From Prorocentrum cordatum (taxonomy: Eukaryota > Sar > Dinophyceae > Prorocentrales > Prorocentraceae), in the NCBI GenBank assembly GCA_963575745.1, contig CAUYUJ010020700.1:62001-126000 (forward strand): a stretch of 64,000 nucleotides of DNA. The letters run 5' to 3'. Positions 33,683-46,310 of this stretch are shown here, piece after piece. Both the position numbers and the translations under genes were made by a program. The notes beneath the pieces were generated by a model that saw nothing but the letters and a program-made list of their open reading frames with translations, was not told the DNA's origin and did no database searches. Every line of letters starts with the position of its first letter. Position 1 is the first letter of the stretch.

Positions 33683-33762
33683 GAGGAGGAGGAGGAGGAG
33701 GAGGAGGAGGAGGAGGAGGGGGAGGAGGGGGAGGGAGAGGAGGAGGAGGGGGACCACGAGGA
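33683..33762. repeat. (GGA)n microsatellite
   Basis: GGA/GGG-rich run immediately downstream of the 33660 stop. Confidence 0.9.
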
Positions 33763-34054
33763 ATAATACTGAGGGAGGGGGTCCGTACGTATACTGGACT
33801 GTCCGCATATTGGTCCGTGATTGTACGGCAGATTATCCTGTCGTCTTCTAGCACGCCTACCGTCTGCAGGAGCTTCCTCTCGTGTGATGCCTCTGGGGCA
33901 CGGCATGACCGTGCCGCACGGGGATGTGCGTGGCCCGCGTGGAGTCCCCCGAGGAGGCGGGGAGCGATCATGCGCGGGGCCGTCCCGAACTGCTGCCCGG
34001 GCTTGAGGGGGCGCTGAAAAAAAGCAGGTGAAATTCGGGGGCCCCCAAACAGGG

Positions 34055-34260
34055 GGTGGTGACCATACCGTGCGGTGAGTCGGTGGGGATTCGGGGTCAC
34101 TGCACGGTTTTGGGACTCGGGTCGTTCTCCGAGGACCTCTCGGGCGATTGGGGCCTTTGAGGTCCCAAAACGTGCGTTGACGGACCGTGCGGTGAGGTCT
34201 TGGGCAATTTCGAGGTCACCACACGGTCTGTCACCGCACCGTTTCGGGACTCAAAAGAAA
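34055..34260. repeat. ACCGTGCGGTGA / GTCACC-ACGGT inverted short repeats
   Basis: Five related motifs in both orientations (ACCGTGCGGTGA, CACTGCACGGTTTTGGGACTC, GACCGTGCGGTGAGGTC, GTCACCACACGGTC, CACCGCACCGTTTCGGGACTC) in 200 bp. They could form hairpins. Function unknown. Confidence 0.55.
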
Positions 34261-34279
34261 CCCTGAACCTCGGCAAACG

Positions 34280-35652
34280 GTCAATCTGAGAAGAGATAAG
34301 GCGCATTTTGCGTGCGTTGTCGCCGGGTCTGGCCAAGTGTTGAGCGTCCTTCCGCGTTTGGCGGCAAGTGGTGGCGCACCCGAACAAGTCGTTTGCAGAC
34401 GAGGTCTGGGCTGTACTTTTGTTGGCAGCGTAAGTCTCGCGCAGAAGCCGCAGACGGCCGAGGCAGTCAGTGCGACGAAGCCCACATTCCTGGAGCTGGT
34501 CCAGTCAGACGTCTCTGGGCTCACGCAGTGCGAGGAAGAGCGGCGGTGGAAACCAGGTGGGCGGTAGCCGCAGAGGTGGCACAGCTGAAGCAGCAGCCTT
34601 TCGACTTGCTGGCCCATGTGTCAGCTCACGAGGTGCAGCTCACAAAGGAGGTCGCAGAGCCGCGCGATAAGCTGGCCGTGGAGAGGTGGCAGCGACTGGT
34701 CGCTGCGGCCGCGGCAGCCGCCGAAGCGGCGCAATTTATTTCGGCATCTGCTGTCGAACCTACAGCCAACATTGCCGGGGGGCCAAGCAGACTTGCTCCG
34801 AGCGCTATGGTGATCGTTGTTTTATTCACTGTTTTGTCGATCGGCGCAGGCCCTCGCCCCCCCCCTATGGAGTAGATATTGGCTGTTTTTGGCGCCTGTT
34901 TCAGGCAGGTGGAGCCTCCTCCAAAGGACGCGCTGTCGCAAACAGTCGCATTAAGCAGAGGTGCGGAGCCAGAGCCCCCTCCCCCTCCTTCCCTTTTCCG
35001 CCGAATGTCGAACCGCCGAAAAAAAACGCTCACAGGACACTCGGGCGGACATGGCAAGCAGTGGCGACCAAGCCCTTGTTCTTTCAGCCGCGGAGGAACC
35101 CATCCTCGAGGCCTCCAGGTGCATCGAAAGATAGAGTCGCGGATGCTCGATGGGGGCAGCCTCACAGCGGTTGCTGCAGTTGGAGAGGCTGCCTGCTTGG
35201 ATTCGAAACTGCAGCACAGTCCAGGTGCCTCTCTGCACCGGTCCGCTGGTGCTCACGAGAAGGCCAGCAATAAGAGGAACGAAGAGCATGCTGAGCCGCG
35301 CGGTGTCCGAATGAATCCAGCGAGGGCGACACGAAGGACAGTTGGCAGACAAAGCTCTGGCGCTGCCCGACGCGACGTGACGCCGCAGTCATTAGGACTT
35401 GAGACCAGCGGTCAGACGATGTCCATGTTGACCGAGTGGAGCACCATGGACAACAATTCACGGGGACAGGTCTTCCTCGGCGTGATTATGCCCGACCTAC
35501 GTTGCATGCCGCGGGTCGAAGGTTCCCTCGACGTGGACGCGAAGGATCTTCTGACCGTGTCTGCGCTCACAGGTAAGGCCGGCCAGGGCCTAGCAGGCGT
35601 TGCGCGGGGCTTCATGGGCGCTCCACATTGTTTGTCCCAGTGTACGTACTAG
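34280..35652 (+). other. Overlapping open frames, possible decayed coding DNA
   Basis: Frames at 34312-34875 and 34879-35652 are open but carry no known domain. One part, near 34566-34740, reads as a heptad-like stretch (VAQLKQQPFDLLAHVSAHEV, then Ala-rich), similar in character to the coiled-coil ORF1 at 56808-57158. This may be a retrotransposon ORF1 remnant; no reverse-transcriptase motif is seen. Confidence 0.25.
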
Positions 35653-35861
35653 GCTCAGCGAGAAGGTACCTCTGCGGGGAGAAGCGCGCCAATCACAAGA
35701 AACATGGATGCTCCATTGCCGGGCGTGTGACTCTTAGGCAAACGAGCCATACCTCATCTCATTATTGCGAAGGCCTTACGGCCGGTGCCGCCGACCCTGA
35801 AGATAAGGACGCTGACCACGACGAGGTAGAAGGAGGAGAAGTAGGACGAGCAGGGGGAGAA

Positions 35862-35912
35862 GCCGCAGGAGGGGGAGGAGGAGGAGGAGGAGGAGGAGGA
35901 GGAGGAGGCTGA
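35862..35912. repeat. (GGA)n microsatellite
   Basis: About 14 GGA triplets. Confidence 0.9.
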
Positions 35913-38900
35913 GCAGGATGGGGAGGAGGAGGTGGAGGCAGAGGTTCAGGGGAAGCGGAATGGAGGGGGAAGGGGGGCATACCTCCTCTCATTATTTGCT
36001 TGTGTCTCTGACTAGATGATACAGGTGAGCAGGCCGCTGGAGCGGAGTTGATAGTTCCCTGGAGCAGTCCCCCCCTGCACGATTCCTCTGCCGACCCTTG
36101 CCTCGGACCGCGGTGACCAGCCTAAGTTCAGGAGGGGAATACACACAGACAACGAATCGTCGACTTCCAGGAAAACATAGGAAAATATGGGAAGTGGGGG
36201 GGGAAGACGAAAGCTCAGCGCAAATGGAAAAATATTGGGAATCTTGGGATTTGTGTGATAACTGTTCACAGCCAGCCGTGGGCCCAGGAAACTGAGGCAG
36301 GGCATGACGCCAGACGTCAGGCAAAGATCAGGTTATTCCTTCTAGCAAGGGCCCTGGTCACCACGCTGATCGAAAGGAGGTGGTGCGAGAGACACGAGAG
36401 AAGTCGCATCAGCAGCTTAATGTTCTGACCCAGTCCGTCAACATTATTGTGTGTTGTTTCACGCTCCCCTTTCGGGGGCGGAACGGTTGGGGCAGCCCGC
36501 GGCGCAGGGACATCGTAGGGATTGGGCGCAGGGGCGCCTAGGTGCAGAAACACCGCGTCTTCTCGTTCATCTCTTTCCCTGCCCTTTCCTGCTGGCACTG
36601 GTGCTTCTACTGCCCCAGCAACCCGCTCCGCGCCGGCCAATATGTCCAGCGCCCGAGCGGTTCTGATAAACCAGATCAGTCAAATTGTGGATGTTCTTTC
36701 CCTAAGTGTGGTGGATTGTTTTCCTTCCCCACCCCTCACATCAATGCGGAGGCAATGGGCTCGCTGCCCTTTTCAATGGGAGTGGGAGGGGGGGACAGGA
36801 GATCCAGAGGTCGTTGTGGAGGACGGAGGGCGAGCATAGCCCACATGATGGCCGTCCCTTCAGGGCCATGCCAACAGGCGTGGACGGCCCAGGGATGTTC
36901 AGGAAGGCGGGGTTGTCAAAACTTGCGATGCAGTTTTGGGTCCAGGGGTCTTCGGAAACACCTATATCCTTCTTTCCTGTGTTCCTTCCTCCCCTCGGCC
37001 TATATTTTTCTCCTGGGCGTTTCTTATCGTATCCCCCTGTACGCTGCTGTCCTTTTTCGTGCATGGACTTGCGGACTGAAGCGCGCGACGTGCAACGAGT
37101 AAGGAGGAGGCGGGAGGGGAGATGGGGGAGGGGAGGGGGCAGGGGGAGGACGAGGGGAGGTGATGAGGGGATGGTATAGTGAGGGACGGATCGGAGGCTT
37201 TGCTTTACTGCAACAGCGCCCCCATTGCACGGACATGGGCGGCAAAAGGCTGTTGATCGAAAGGGTGGCATCTACCCAAAGCCGTAGCCGTTTCCTGCCT
37301 CCTGGGGCGGCAGGGGGGCCCAGTGCGACACCGATTTCTTTGTGGCTCCGCTGGCTCGCGGCTAAGGGCTCAAGGCAGGTCGTTACCACGCCGTCGGCGC
37401 AAGCATATTGCCATTCGCCCCGCCTCCGCTTCCTCTCGATCTTTCCACTTCTCCTTCCTCTCCTCTCCCCCCTCCGTGCTCTCCCCTGCCTCGATTCGTC
37501 CCTTGGGGCACGGGAGGCTGCCGATCATCCACCACAATCAGCAGGGCCTCTATCTGGACACGCGGCTGCCGCCTCCCCCTCCCCGTCTCCGCAGTCCCTT
37601 CGCCCCTCCCTTCCCCTCCCCGAGCTTGTCTTAGTGCCCCTCATGCGCCGTCGTCCTCCCAAGCTCCGTGTCCTCGCGCCCGCCACCCCCGCAGCTCCGC
37701 TCCACATGGCCACCATCCCACCGGGGAGGTGGAGGATGAGTGGGGATGGGCTGCTTGGGGAGGGGGGGATGAGGAGAGCGAGGAGGGGAGGAGGAGGAAG
37801 AGGAAGAGGAGGCAGAGGATGACGACCACTCGCCAGTCACCTGATGACAGAACTGCCGACAGCTCACAGATCACAAGAGGAGGAAGGGGAGCAGGAACAC
37901 CCGTCTATACATAGATTCTAGACTGCAGGTGCGTAATTGTATCCGTGCACTTCTCCATGCCTGAAGGGGTCTGCGCAGGTGCTTCATGTCATGCACAAGG
38001 GTTCTCACAAGCTTGTCCGTCGACCCACCATGTGCGGGTATCGGTTCACGGAGGCTTGGGGTATATGTTGCTTTCTTCTCCCATCGTATTCTCCTTTCGT
38101 TCCCGCGGTTTTTCCTGCCCCCGCTCCTGCCTCCCCTTCTTTCGAGCGCTGCCATCTCCACAGCAGCAGGGCTCGGGGCCAGCCTCGCCTGGGAACCTGC
38201 GCCGAGCCGAAACGCGGCACCGTCGGCTTGGAACGGCTGGTGCACGGCACGGCGTTTCCAAGGCAACGGAGGGTGCCTATTAGGTTGTAAGAGAGGCGGA
38301 GACAGCATTGAACATTGTGCTGTCTGAAGCAGTTTCCACACTTTGTGTAAACAGCACCTGGGCCTTTCCCGCCCTCCAGCGGCGGCGTGCCTGGGGGATC
38401 TCTTGGGCGTGGTGCCTTTGCAGTCCTCCTTCCCACCCCACTTGCACTCGGGATCCGCCATTGCTTCGGTAGCGGCCCTCTGGGCCTTCGGCGCTTACGC
38501 TCGTTATAAGGCGCACAAGGTGCACAACGTTACTCGTCATGGCCTCCCCTGGGGCGATTGTGCAGAGGCCTTCCGCGGGTTCCTCCGCAGGGCCGCCCTG
38601 GGGCGCCACCCAGCTCAAAGTCTGGCCCAGTCCGTCTTTAAAGGGCCCTGTGGGAGCTCCTAGCGTTCTCTCTTTCCTTCCTCGTCCCTCCCTCTCCTTC
38701 CCTCCTGTGTTTCTCGGTCGTCATTTTGATGGGCCTGGTCAGCCCCTCCTTTCAAGCCTGGCATTCAAGATTTAGCTTTCCAGCACCATTCGTGCTTTCG
38801 ATCCGTCGGCTCGGGGCTGATACGCATTCAGGGTGAATTCGTATCGATTGTGGTGTGCTTTCTCCCCCCCCTTCCCCCTCCTCCTCCTCCTCCTCCTCCT

Positions 38901-39590
38901 CCATGGCCCCGCAGCGAGTCTCGCGGGAACCGACATCTAACGGGCAGTCTGTCTTGTGGGATTGAGTTCATCAGCAGCGGCGCCTCCGTCGTATCTCTGG
39001 TTGGCATTGTTTTGGGCTCTGTCTAAGAGCGCCCCAGAGTTTTCTTGGCCAGCATTTGTCATGGGCGCCGACCACCCTGACGAGTTCCTTGGCAGGCGAC
39101 TTGATGACATTTCTGTATACACGTGCATCTATGTTCTTGCTGCTTCGCGTCTCCCCACCAGCCCATCCAAATCTGTCCTTGGGCGAGTTGTCTTGATTAG
39201 GGAAGTGTAAAATGTATCATTACGCCGTGCAAGACAGAGAGGGGCTTGTGTATATATATATATATATACACACGCGTTCGCGGCTCTGTCGAATGACAAG
39301 GGCAAGGGTGAGGCGGAGGAGGAGCATAACCGGCTGTTCGATATTCATGCTCGGCTTCTCTCGGAGGCCAAGAATCATTCAGCACAACGGAACCCCTAAC
39401 CCTGATAACGCAATGAACTCGTGGCTTAACTTAGGCGCACGGTGTTTAGAATGTCCCTAAGCACATGGGTGGCTCCGTATGATTCATCTGCAAGCCATAT
39501 TCCCTATCCCTAATGTAGTGTGATTGGCCCTCGTAACTTAGGTCCCCTCCCAACGGCTTGGGGGTACTTGCATTGCTTGTCGTTGATATC
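35913..39590. other. Anonymous stretch with exon-like islands
   Basis: Alternation of pyrimidine tracts (37440-37500, 38080-38150, 38670-38710) and short GC3-biased islands (36590-36665, 37505-37590, 38440-38610) suggests intron/exon texture. No island gives a recognisable domain and no pair of islands could be joined convincingly. Small microsatellites: (CTC)n at 38877-38901 and (TA)n at 39250-39270. Confidence 0.35.
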
Positions 39591-39596
39591 AGATTT

Positions 39597-39945
39597 TCTC
39601 TGCTGCTTCTCTTGGTGCTGCTGCTGGTGGTGCTGCTTCTGGCGGTGCTGCGCTGGTGGTGCTGCTTCTGGTGCTGCTGGTGCTGCTGCTGTTGGTGGTG
39701 GTGCTGCTGCTGCTGGTGCTGCTGCTGCTGTTGCTGCTGCTGGTGCTGCTGCCCGTGCTGCTGCTGGTGCTGCCGTTCCTGGTGATGCTGCTGGTGTTGC
39801 TGCTGGTGTTGCTGCCAGTGCATGCAGGTTATTCAGGTGGTGATGTTTTTGGAGCTGCTAGTGCTTTTGTAGTCACTGCTGTTGGTGCCGCTGCTCGTGG
39901 TGCTGTTGGTACTGCTGCTGGCGCTGCTGCTGGTCAAGAGACGTC
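39597..39945. repeat. CTG/TGCTGGTGC microsatellite
   Basis: Interrupted (CTG)n with GTG and TTG variants, open in all three plus frames and on the minus strand (poly-Gln/His). Confidence 0.92.
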
Positions 39946-40234
39946 ATGAGGATGAGAGACCCAAGTAGGACAGGTCAAGGAGGACGACAATTCCCGAGGC
40001 CGCCTCTGTTGCCTCCCCGGTTCCCTTGGCCCTCTCGTTGGTCATGCGGCCCACGCCTTGGGACGTGCCTCCGAGGTGCCGAGGCCGGGTCCTCGGCATG
40101 GTCAGGTCAGTTGCGCCCACCTGATCCGCAGGGCCTGCGGCGAGGCCTAGAACACATCAACAGGGTGAAATTGAAGCCAGGTGGCGAGATACTATGGGTA
40201 TGCACGGATAAGGCTTGCTAGTGTCTCTACAACC

Positions 40235-40867
40235 CTAGACGCAACAAGGGTACAGTAGAGCACAGGACTGAGAAGTGCTTAGACACAAACTATGCGCATG
40301 CGACGGAGTAGTATAAGACATGGGACTATGGATATATACAGCAGCATCACGGCCACGTGCAAACACTAAAGATATAATGCCACGAGTTGCTGCTGCTGCG
40401 CCTGCCCGAAGACGATAGACAGCAACACAAATCACAAACATGTGGACTGGCACGCCTGCAAGCCACATGCTGGCGGGCGCTCCCACGAGGCCTGTCCACT
40501 CAAGGTTCATGGCAACGAGGCCAGACAGGAAACTGAGCTGGGCCCATGCGACCCACAAAGTACGGATGTGGCGACGCCACCGGCGGCGGAGCCAGCTCAG
40601 AACAGGATTGCGTCGGTTGTACATCACTCGTCGGCGTTCTCTTTGAAGTAGTTCACTAGCTGCTTGAGTTTTCATGCTTACTCTGTCCAGTTGTTGTTTT
40701 GAGAGCGTTTTTTCTTTGAGAACGTTGTTAGTGCCACTCTGGGTGGGTCCATCAATATCTGAGATCATGACGATGCAGGCCTCCCCGTCGACTGGCCAGT
40801 CACTGACATCCGTATTTGGGTTGAGGATCCCCAGGGTCTTCTGAGCAGCTGGGCTACCTTTCTCCAT
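40235..40867 (-). CDS. Hypothetical membrane-protein-like open frame
   Basis: A 210-codon minus-strand frame from ATG at 40867. It begins MEKGSPAAQKTLGILNPNTD, has a basic cluster (YNRRNPVLSWLRRRWRRHIR), then two hydrophobic stretches around WVAWAQLSFLSGLVAMNLEW and APASMWLAGVPVHMFVICVA. The last ~60 residues look unlike protein, so a decayed end is likely. Upstream minus frames at 40868-41440 also look coding but in other frames. GC3 bias is weak. No family recognised; it may be a decayed gene. Confidence 0.3.
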   Translation of the reverse strand: MEKGSPAAQKTLGILNPNTDVSDWPVDGEACIVMISDIDGPTQSGTNNVLKEKTLSKQQLDRVSMKTQAASELLQRERRRVMYNRRNPVLSWLRRRWRRHIRTLWVAWAQLSFLSGLVAMNLEWTGLVGAPASMWLAGVPVHMFVICVAVYRLRAGAAAATRGIISLVFARGRDAAVYIHSPMSYTTPSHAHSLCLSTSQSCALLYPCCV

Positions 40868-41440
40868 CGCAACACTTGGACGGCCCTTCGGCGCAGCTTT
40901 TGCATCGGCGCCAGCATCGAGGCCGTATCTTTTTGAATAGGTGCAACGGGTATGCGGAGGAGCTTCGCATTTTCTTTTGCTTTTTTGTCGCAGTATCTTT
41001 GGCCCCGAGGAGCACCATTGCGCCTGCGTCTTTCGACGCCGTGAGAATGGCTGTCATATTGTGATCGTTGTTGGCGGGCTTGCTCGGCCGGGTGCAATAA
41101 ATAAAGGATTTGCTTTTGAATCTTGGACGTGGACTTTTTCTCCTTGTTCTGCTGATGTGCAACTTTTTAAGTGCGCTGGATCACTTTTGACTCGCCGTCG
41201 TCTTTATTGCCCGTCATGTGGAGCATTGGAAGCACCATGTGTGAGTTTCGTGCGTTCTGAAATCTTCAGCATTCTCTTTTTCACCCTGATCTTCGGAATC
41301 TTTGCCGCGTTCAACTTCGGGGCTCCATCGCCACTTGGCATGCTGGTGGACGTTGTTTCTGAGCTGCTGGTAGATGCATCACTACCCGCTTTCTTGGGCG
41401 CGCGGCCTGCTTCGAGCCGCAGGAATTTGAAGCGGCACGC
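40868..41440 (-). pseudogene. Coding-like remnants upstream of the 40235 frame
   Basis: Read on the minus strand, three segments in different frames have protein-like composition. One contains APKLNAAKIPKIRVKKRMLK after a Ser/Thr-rich linker; a stop follows near 41214. Another begins MTAILTASKDAGAMVLLGAK. Frameshifts and stops separate them. They may be parts of the same decayed gene as 40235-40867, or exons with undetected introns. Confidence 0.25.
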
Positions 41441-44230
41441 TGTCTATTGTCCGCCACATGTTCCGGTCGAGCTGTCGAGGTCTATTCCGGCCGCTCTAAC
41501 GCCGGAGCGGCGCGCGACGCAAGCGCGCGTCATCCGTGGGAGACTTCGCACGCTGGAAACCTATGCCAAGAAACGCTCTGATTGCTTCCAGGGCACCCTG
41601 GGTTTCTTGGGCTTCGATGATTTCGCGATGGAAGGCGCAAATTTCCCGCGCCAGAATTCAGCGGGCGCCCCGGGAGCTCCCACTGCACAGCCGCTCTCGT
41701 GTTTTCCGGCGGCGCGCTGTTCTTCGCGATCGCGGCAGGTGGCCCGCAGACCACGAGTTGCCGTGAGAGAGTGGGTCCAACCTGTTTGTCGGCCCCTGTT
41801 GCGGGCATTGTTGCGGCGGCGGTCTTTGGTTCTGGATTCTGGCAGGGGTGGCGCCGAGCGCCGCCGCCGCGCCCGCGGCCGCGGCCGCTTTCACCGCCGC
41901 CTCCACGGTTGCCCCCCCGAACCATAGCGCTCGGTTCTGCCGCGGTCGGAGACGCAAGAGCGAGGGGCAGCGCGAGCGCATTCCACGCGGCGCAGCGATT
42001 GCGTTTGAAGATGGAATGGTTAAGCCACGAAGGCGCGGATGAGGATTGAAAGGGGCCTGGGGCTCTCGCCCGGCACTCGCTCGCCCGGGCTCGACGCTTC
42101 CCCCGACCCCCATGTCGCGTCTTGCCGGCAGACGACCAACCTGCGAGCGATGTTCCAGGAAATTCGATGCGCGTCGTCGCCGGCGCTGACGAAAAGTTGT
42201 CCCCGACTTGTATTTCGGGCCACCCGAGCAGGAGTAGTCTGGCAATGATGTCGGCCGACGCGCTTCGCGCGTGCTCGGGTTCTTTTTTTGCCATCGCACG
42301 ATAGCTAATGGGCCGCCCTTACGCGGAGGTTCATGACCTCTGTCGCAGACAGGAGGGAGCCGAGAGGTAGATCGGGAATTTGGCACGTTTCGGATTGGGG
42401 CTGTCGCCGACGGCAGAATCATGGTTGCCTGAGACAGCGCCGAACTGAAACTTTGCGTGAAGGTCAGGGGCGCGGGTGCGCCCACGGAGGATAGTGAGGC
42501 GAAAGGGGGGGCACCTTCGCATCCGAGGGTCACGTCTCGATGGGACACGCCCTGCAAAGAAGAAAAGACGCAGTGGCTACGCAGGGTGCGAGAGAAGGAC
42601 GTCGAACCGTCGACATGCAGGATTTCTTGAATGGTCTCATCCGCCGGGGCAGCCGCGGAAGCCAAACGCGCGTTGCGGGCGAAATGGGGGGTCGCCATGG
42701 AGCCTTCGAAAAGAGCTGCCGAGATCGGCGAGTGCCGCTGTTTCTGATCACGCTCTTCCCATTGGTCCACCCCTTCTTTCGCTTGAGCATTGCACCTCCA
42801 ATATAATAAACCCGTGCACGCATGTGAACTGCAACGCGCGGTCTATATCCGCAACAATAACCAAGTCATAGCCTGGCGAGTTTTAGCTCGCTTTGGTTAA
42901 TCAGGTGTCCGCGCGCCGTGCTGACGTTTCTGACCGCGTCAGAAGGTTGCCGAGTCTTCATAAGTCGATCCACGGTCCCGCGTACGTATGCTGATCCACG
43001 GGGAATGCTGACATCCATAGCACGCCAATGTACATCATGCGAGAGAGATGGCCCCGACTGCGAGCGCCAATGTGGGAGCACGAGGGTGGGGAAAGTGTGC
43101 AAACATTGCCAATTGCTGAGTGATAGCATCAACGTGGGATTGGTGCTTGCTCGCGAAAATACGGGTCTTGGAACGCCAGGAGGGGAGCGCGCGATGGCTG
43201 TCTCGGCTACGTGCTCACAGCAGACATGGCGAACGCGTCGGCGCGCGGTATTCTCGTCGCGCGGGGTGCGAAGGCAACGGGTCCGTCTGGGCGACGCATC
43301 TCCTGGCTGCGTAGTCCGTTCAAGCTTCTGCTTTGCCTGCGCGCATGGCGCGGTGGGATATTCTTCGCCCGGGTCCAAACGCTGAGGGCTCACTCCGCCA
43401 TTTGGGCGCGTCTCCACACGGAGCATTCGTTGAGCCCGCCAGCGGGTTCAGCCGAGAAGATGGCCAACCATGGTCCAAAGCCACGCGCGCGCGAGATTGT
43501 CCACGCGTTTTCGGGGGGGAGATTGGCGTTCGCTGCGCCAGTCAAACAATTGCGGGCAGCGCAACTTCTTTGCCAACAGCCGCTGGTGGAGCACCAGGTC
43601 GTCTTTAAGTCCCGTCGCCGCGTTGAGCGGGCACTGTCACGCAATGCTCGGTTTCGCGCTATGTCGGGGCCAAGGTTTGAGACGTTGGGCCCGGCGTAGC
43701 TTTGAGAATGTGGCGCCCCCCTTCGATGTGTCCTCGACAGCGCCCCACTGGGGCCCCCATTTGGTGATCTTGCGGGCGTCTCGAGGGGCTCTTTCTCGGG
43801 TGGGTCGGGCCGTCTCCAGGCCCCAAAAGCGCATCGGAAGCGAAATTGCGAGAAGGCGACCTTCACTGATGTTCTTTCGGCGTTGATTGAGTTTGGATCC
43901 CTGGGGGGTCCCGATGGGGGCTCAGAGCACTTGGGGCCGTCTCATGGCCCTCTTGGCCTCTTGGAGGCATCTTGGAACCCATCTTGGGCCGCCGTCGGCT
44001 GCCTCGGGCCACCTCGGAGCATCGGAGGCGCTCTGGGAGCCATCCTGGACGGAAAAGGACCCTCTGACACCTCGCGGTTCCCCGCGTCCAGATCCAGGGG
44101 GAGGGGCTTGGGGGAGGGGCCCGGACGCCCTCCCCGCCCGCGAGCTGTCTCGCCCACCCCCGCCCGCCCTCTCAACGCATAGGCCGAGACTTCCCTTTGA
44201 ATGCAGGGCTTGTTTGAGGCGCAAAACAAA
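41441..44230. other. Anonymous stretch, no gene recognised
   Basis: 41600-42000 and 43200-43700 show GCGCGC blocks alternating with short A/T runs, like a decayed 125-bp satellite. 43890-44060 belongs to the CTTGGGGGCC family. The 328-codon plus frame at 40941-41927 contains no known domain. Confidence 0.4.
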
Positions 44231-44231
44231 T

Positions 44232-44275
44232 GAAGTAGGTTTAGAGTAGCTCCTGAAGTAGGTCGGCGAAGTAGG
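44232..44275 (+). repeat. AAGTAGGT outlier units, left side
   Basis: Three AAGTAGGT units (GAAGTAGGTTTAG, GAAGTAGGTCGG, GAAGTAGGTCTGC) 1.4 kb before the main AAGTAGGTTT array, in the same orientation as its left arm. Confidence 0.7.
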
Positions 44276-44912
44276 TCTGCAGCGCGCCTGGCAACAGTGG
44301 TCGGCGCAGGTAACTCGAAGGGAAAGGATGGCGAAACCGATTGCCGCGAGAAGCTTTCAGGGGAAAGGAATGCGACATTCATGTGCAAAAGTAGCTTTCC
44401 AGGGAAGGCTGTCGGGAACACAATATCAAAAGTAACTTGTCGGGATCGGGTCATTAATGATATTTTCCAAACAAGCTTCTCGGGGAAATGTTGGAACGCC
44501 GCCGGCAAGGCGCGGCTTCTGCTAGCAAACCAGCCGAGTAATTCGTGAAGTGCGCTGTATTGGGTTCTTCTGGAATCCTTCGGGGCTTATCTTCAGGCTT
44601 CCAAAGTCTTCGGAAGCGCATGGGCCAAAAGGCCCAATTCATTCGTGTCTCGTGCGATTTGGATAGATTTCGGCTTCTCGGGGGTGTTATTGGGTGGCTC
44701 CGCGGCCGCTTGGGGCGGTCTCGGAGCGGTATTTGGGTTTCTTGGAGCATGCGGGAAACAATGTTGATCCATCTTGGGCTATCTTGAACCATCTGTGAGA
44801 CCGCGTTGCATTCTGCGAGGTCATGCCGGCTCTATCTTTGACCGTCTCGGGCGCTCCAGCGACCCGCCGCCCCCCATTGCAGACCCCGGAAGGAGGGGGG
44901 GGGTGCATCCAT

Positions 44913-44985
44913 CCCCGAAGGGAAGACTGGGGGTTGTTGGAACAGGAAGCGCTCTAAACCACCTCCGTCCTGAGATCTGGGGGCA
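44913..44985 (+). repeat. Conserved dispersed tail motif, copy 2
   Basis: CCCCGAAGGGAAG, GGGGGTTG, AGGAAGCGCTCTAAACCACC. Same order as 29257-29335, and again downstream of CTTGGGGGCC-type DNA. Confidence 0.65.
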
Positions 44986-45642
44986 TTGCGTTTCCCCCTT
45001 GGTCTGACCACGGCGGGAAGTGGGGCGTGGAGGGCGGGGCGAGGGCCGCGGGCCCGAGCAAGGGAGAGGGGGGGGGCGAGAAGGAGGACCAGGAAGGTTA
45101 AGAAGGTGAGAAACGGGAGGGCGGGGGGCTCCAGAAGGCGGGTAGGGGGGGGGCGGCGTTCCCGGGGGGGGGAGGTGGAGGGAGGCTGGAATAATGAGGG
45201 CGCGTGAAAGAGGAGAGGAGGTGGAGAGAGGTGGGAGGAGGAAAGAGAAACGGAAGGGGAGTGGCGCCTCCGTCGGGCCGGGCCCGGAGGGGCCCCGGGG
45301 GGCGGGGGGCGGCCGCATCAGGTTTGGTTTCTGAAGAACCTAGGGCGCCAGGCGGCGGCCCCCTGCCCGCCAGCGGGGGGGCCGCCAAAAGGCCCTGTCC
45401 TGTCGCGGTACGTTCGCTTGTCGCCCGACAGCGAAATCGCGCTCGATCCTCGACCCTCGGGGGGGGGGGGGACCGCCCCCTTTGGGGGGCTCCCGCCTGT
45501 CGGGGGCAACCTACAAGTGTTTTGGGTTTGCTCACCTTCTGGGGGTACTTCGCAGATTCCTTTTTTGGCGCGCCGCCCCCGGGGGCGACTTCTGGGAAAG
45601 GCTCGGGCAAGCGTGTGCTGATGTTTCAAGGAACCGCGCCCC

Positions 45643-45907
45643 CAAAGTAGGTCGGAAAGTAGGTTTGCAGAATTTGTTTTTGCAAAGTAGGTTCCAAAGA
45701 AGGTTTCCGGACTCCAAAAGTAGGTTTTCGGTAGCGCAAAGTAGGTTTCGGAGGCTTCAAAGTAGGTTTTAGGAGCCTCAAAGTAGGTTTCGGAGGCCTC
45801 AAAGTAGGTTTCAAACCTACTTCAAACCTAGTTCAAACCTACTTCAAACCTACTTCAAACCTACTTCAAACCTACTTCAAGTCCTATTTCAAACCTACTT
45901 CAAACTG
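45643..45907. repeat. Head-to-head AAGTAGGTTT / AAACCTACTT array
   Basis: The left arm (45643-45808) has eight AAGTAGGTTT units 15-25 bp apart with GGAGGCTTC-type spacers. At about 45811 orientation flips and the right arm is a compact TTCAAACCTAC 11-bp repeat of about nine units. The whole can fold into a hairpin. Outlier units with matching orientations lie at 44232-44275 and 46967-47030. Confidence 0.88.
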
Positions 45908-45934
45908 TTTTCGGAAGCATGGAGGGTCAGGGAT

Positions 45935-46310
45935 TGAAGGTAGGAGGAGGAGGAGGTGGAGGAGAATGTGGGGGAGGAAGAGGAGGAGGAAGAGGAATGG
46001 AGGAGGAGGAGGAGGAGGAGGAGGTGGATGAGGAGAGCCGGGAGGAGGATGTGGAGGAGGAAGAAGAGGAGGAGGGAGGAGGAGAGCCAGGTCGAGGAAA
46101 CGGAGGGCCAGGAGGAAGGAGGAACAGGAGAGAGGAGTAGGAGGAGGAGGACCAAGAGGATCCGGAGGATCGGGTGGAGGATGAGGGGCGGATGAAGGGG
46201 GGATGAGGGAGAAAAGGTAGGAACAAGATGGGGAATATGAGGAGGAGGAGGAGTAGGAGGAGGAGGAGGAGGAGGAGGAGGAGGAGGAGGGGGGGACGGG
46301 GAGGGCGGGG
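45935..46310. repeat. Purine-rich GGAGGA tract
   Basis: Long GGA/GAGGAAG-rich stretch right after the AAGTAGGTTT array. It is open in several frames on both strands as poly-Glu/Gly or poly-Pro/Ser. Confidence 0.9.

Noticed and set aside
40941-41927. 328-codon plus-strand frame
   Set aside because: No domain; the C-terminal half is Arg/Ala/Pro-rich from GC composition, and the minus strand looks more protein-like over part of it.
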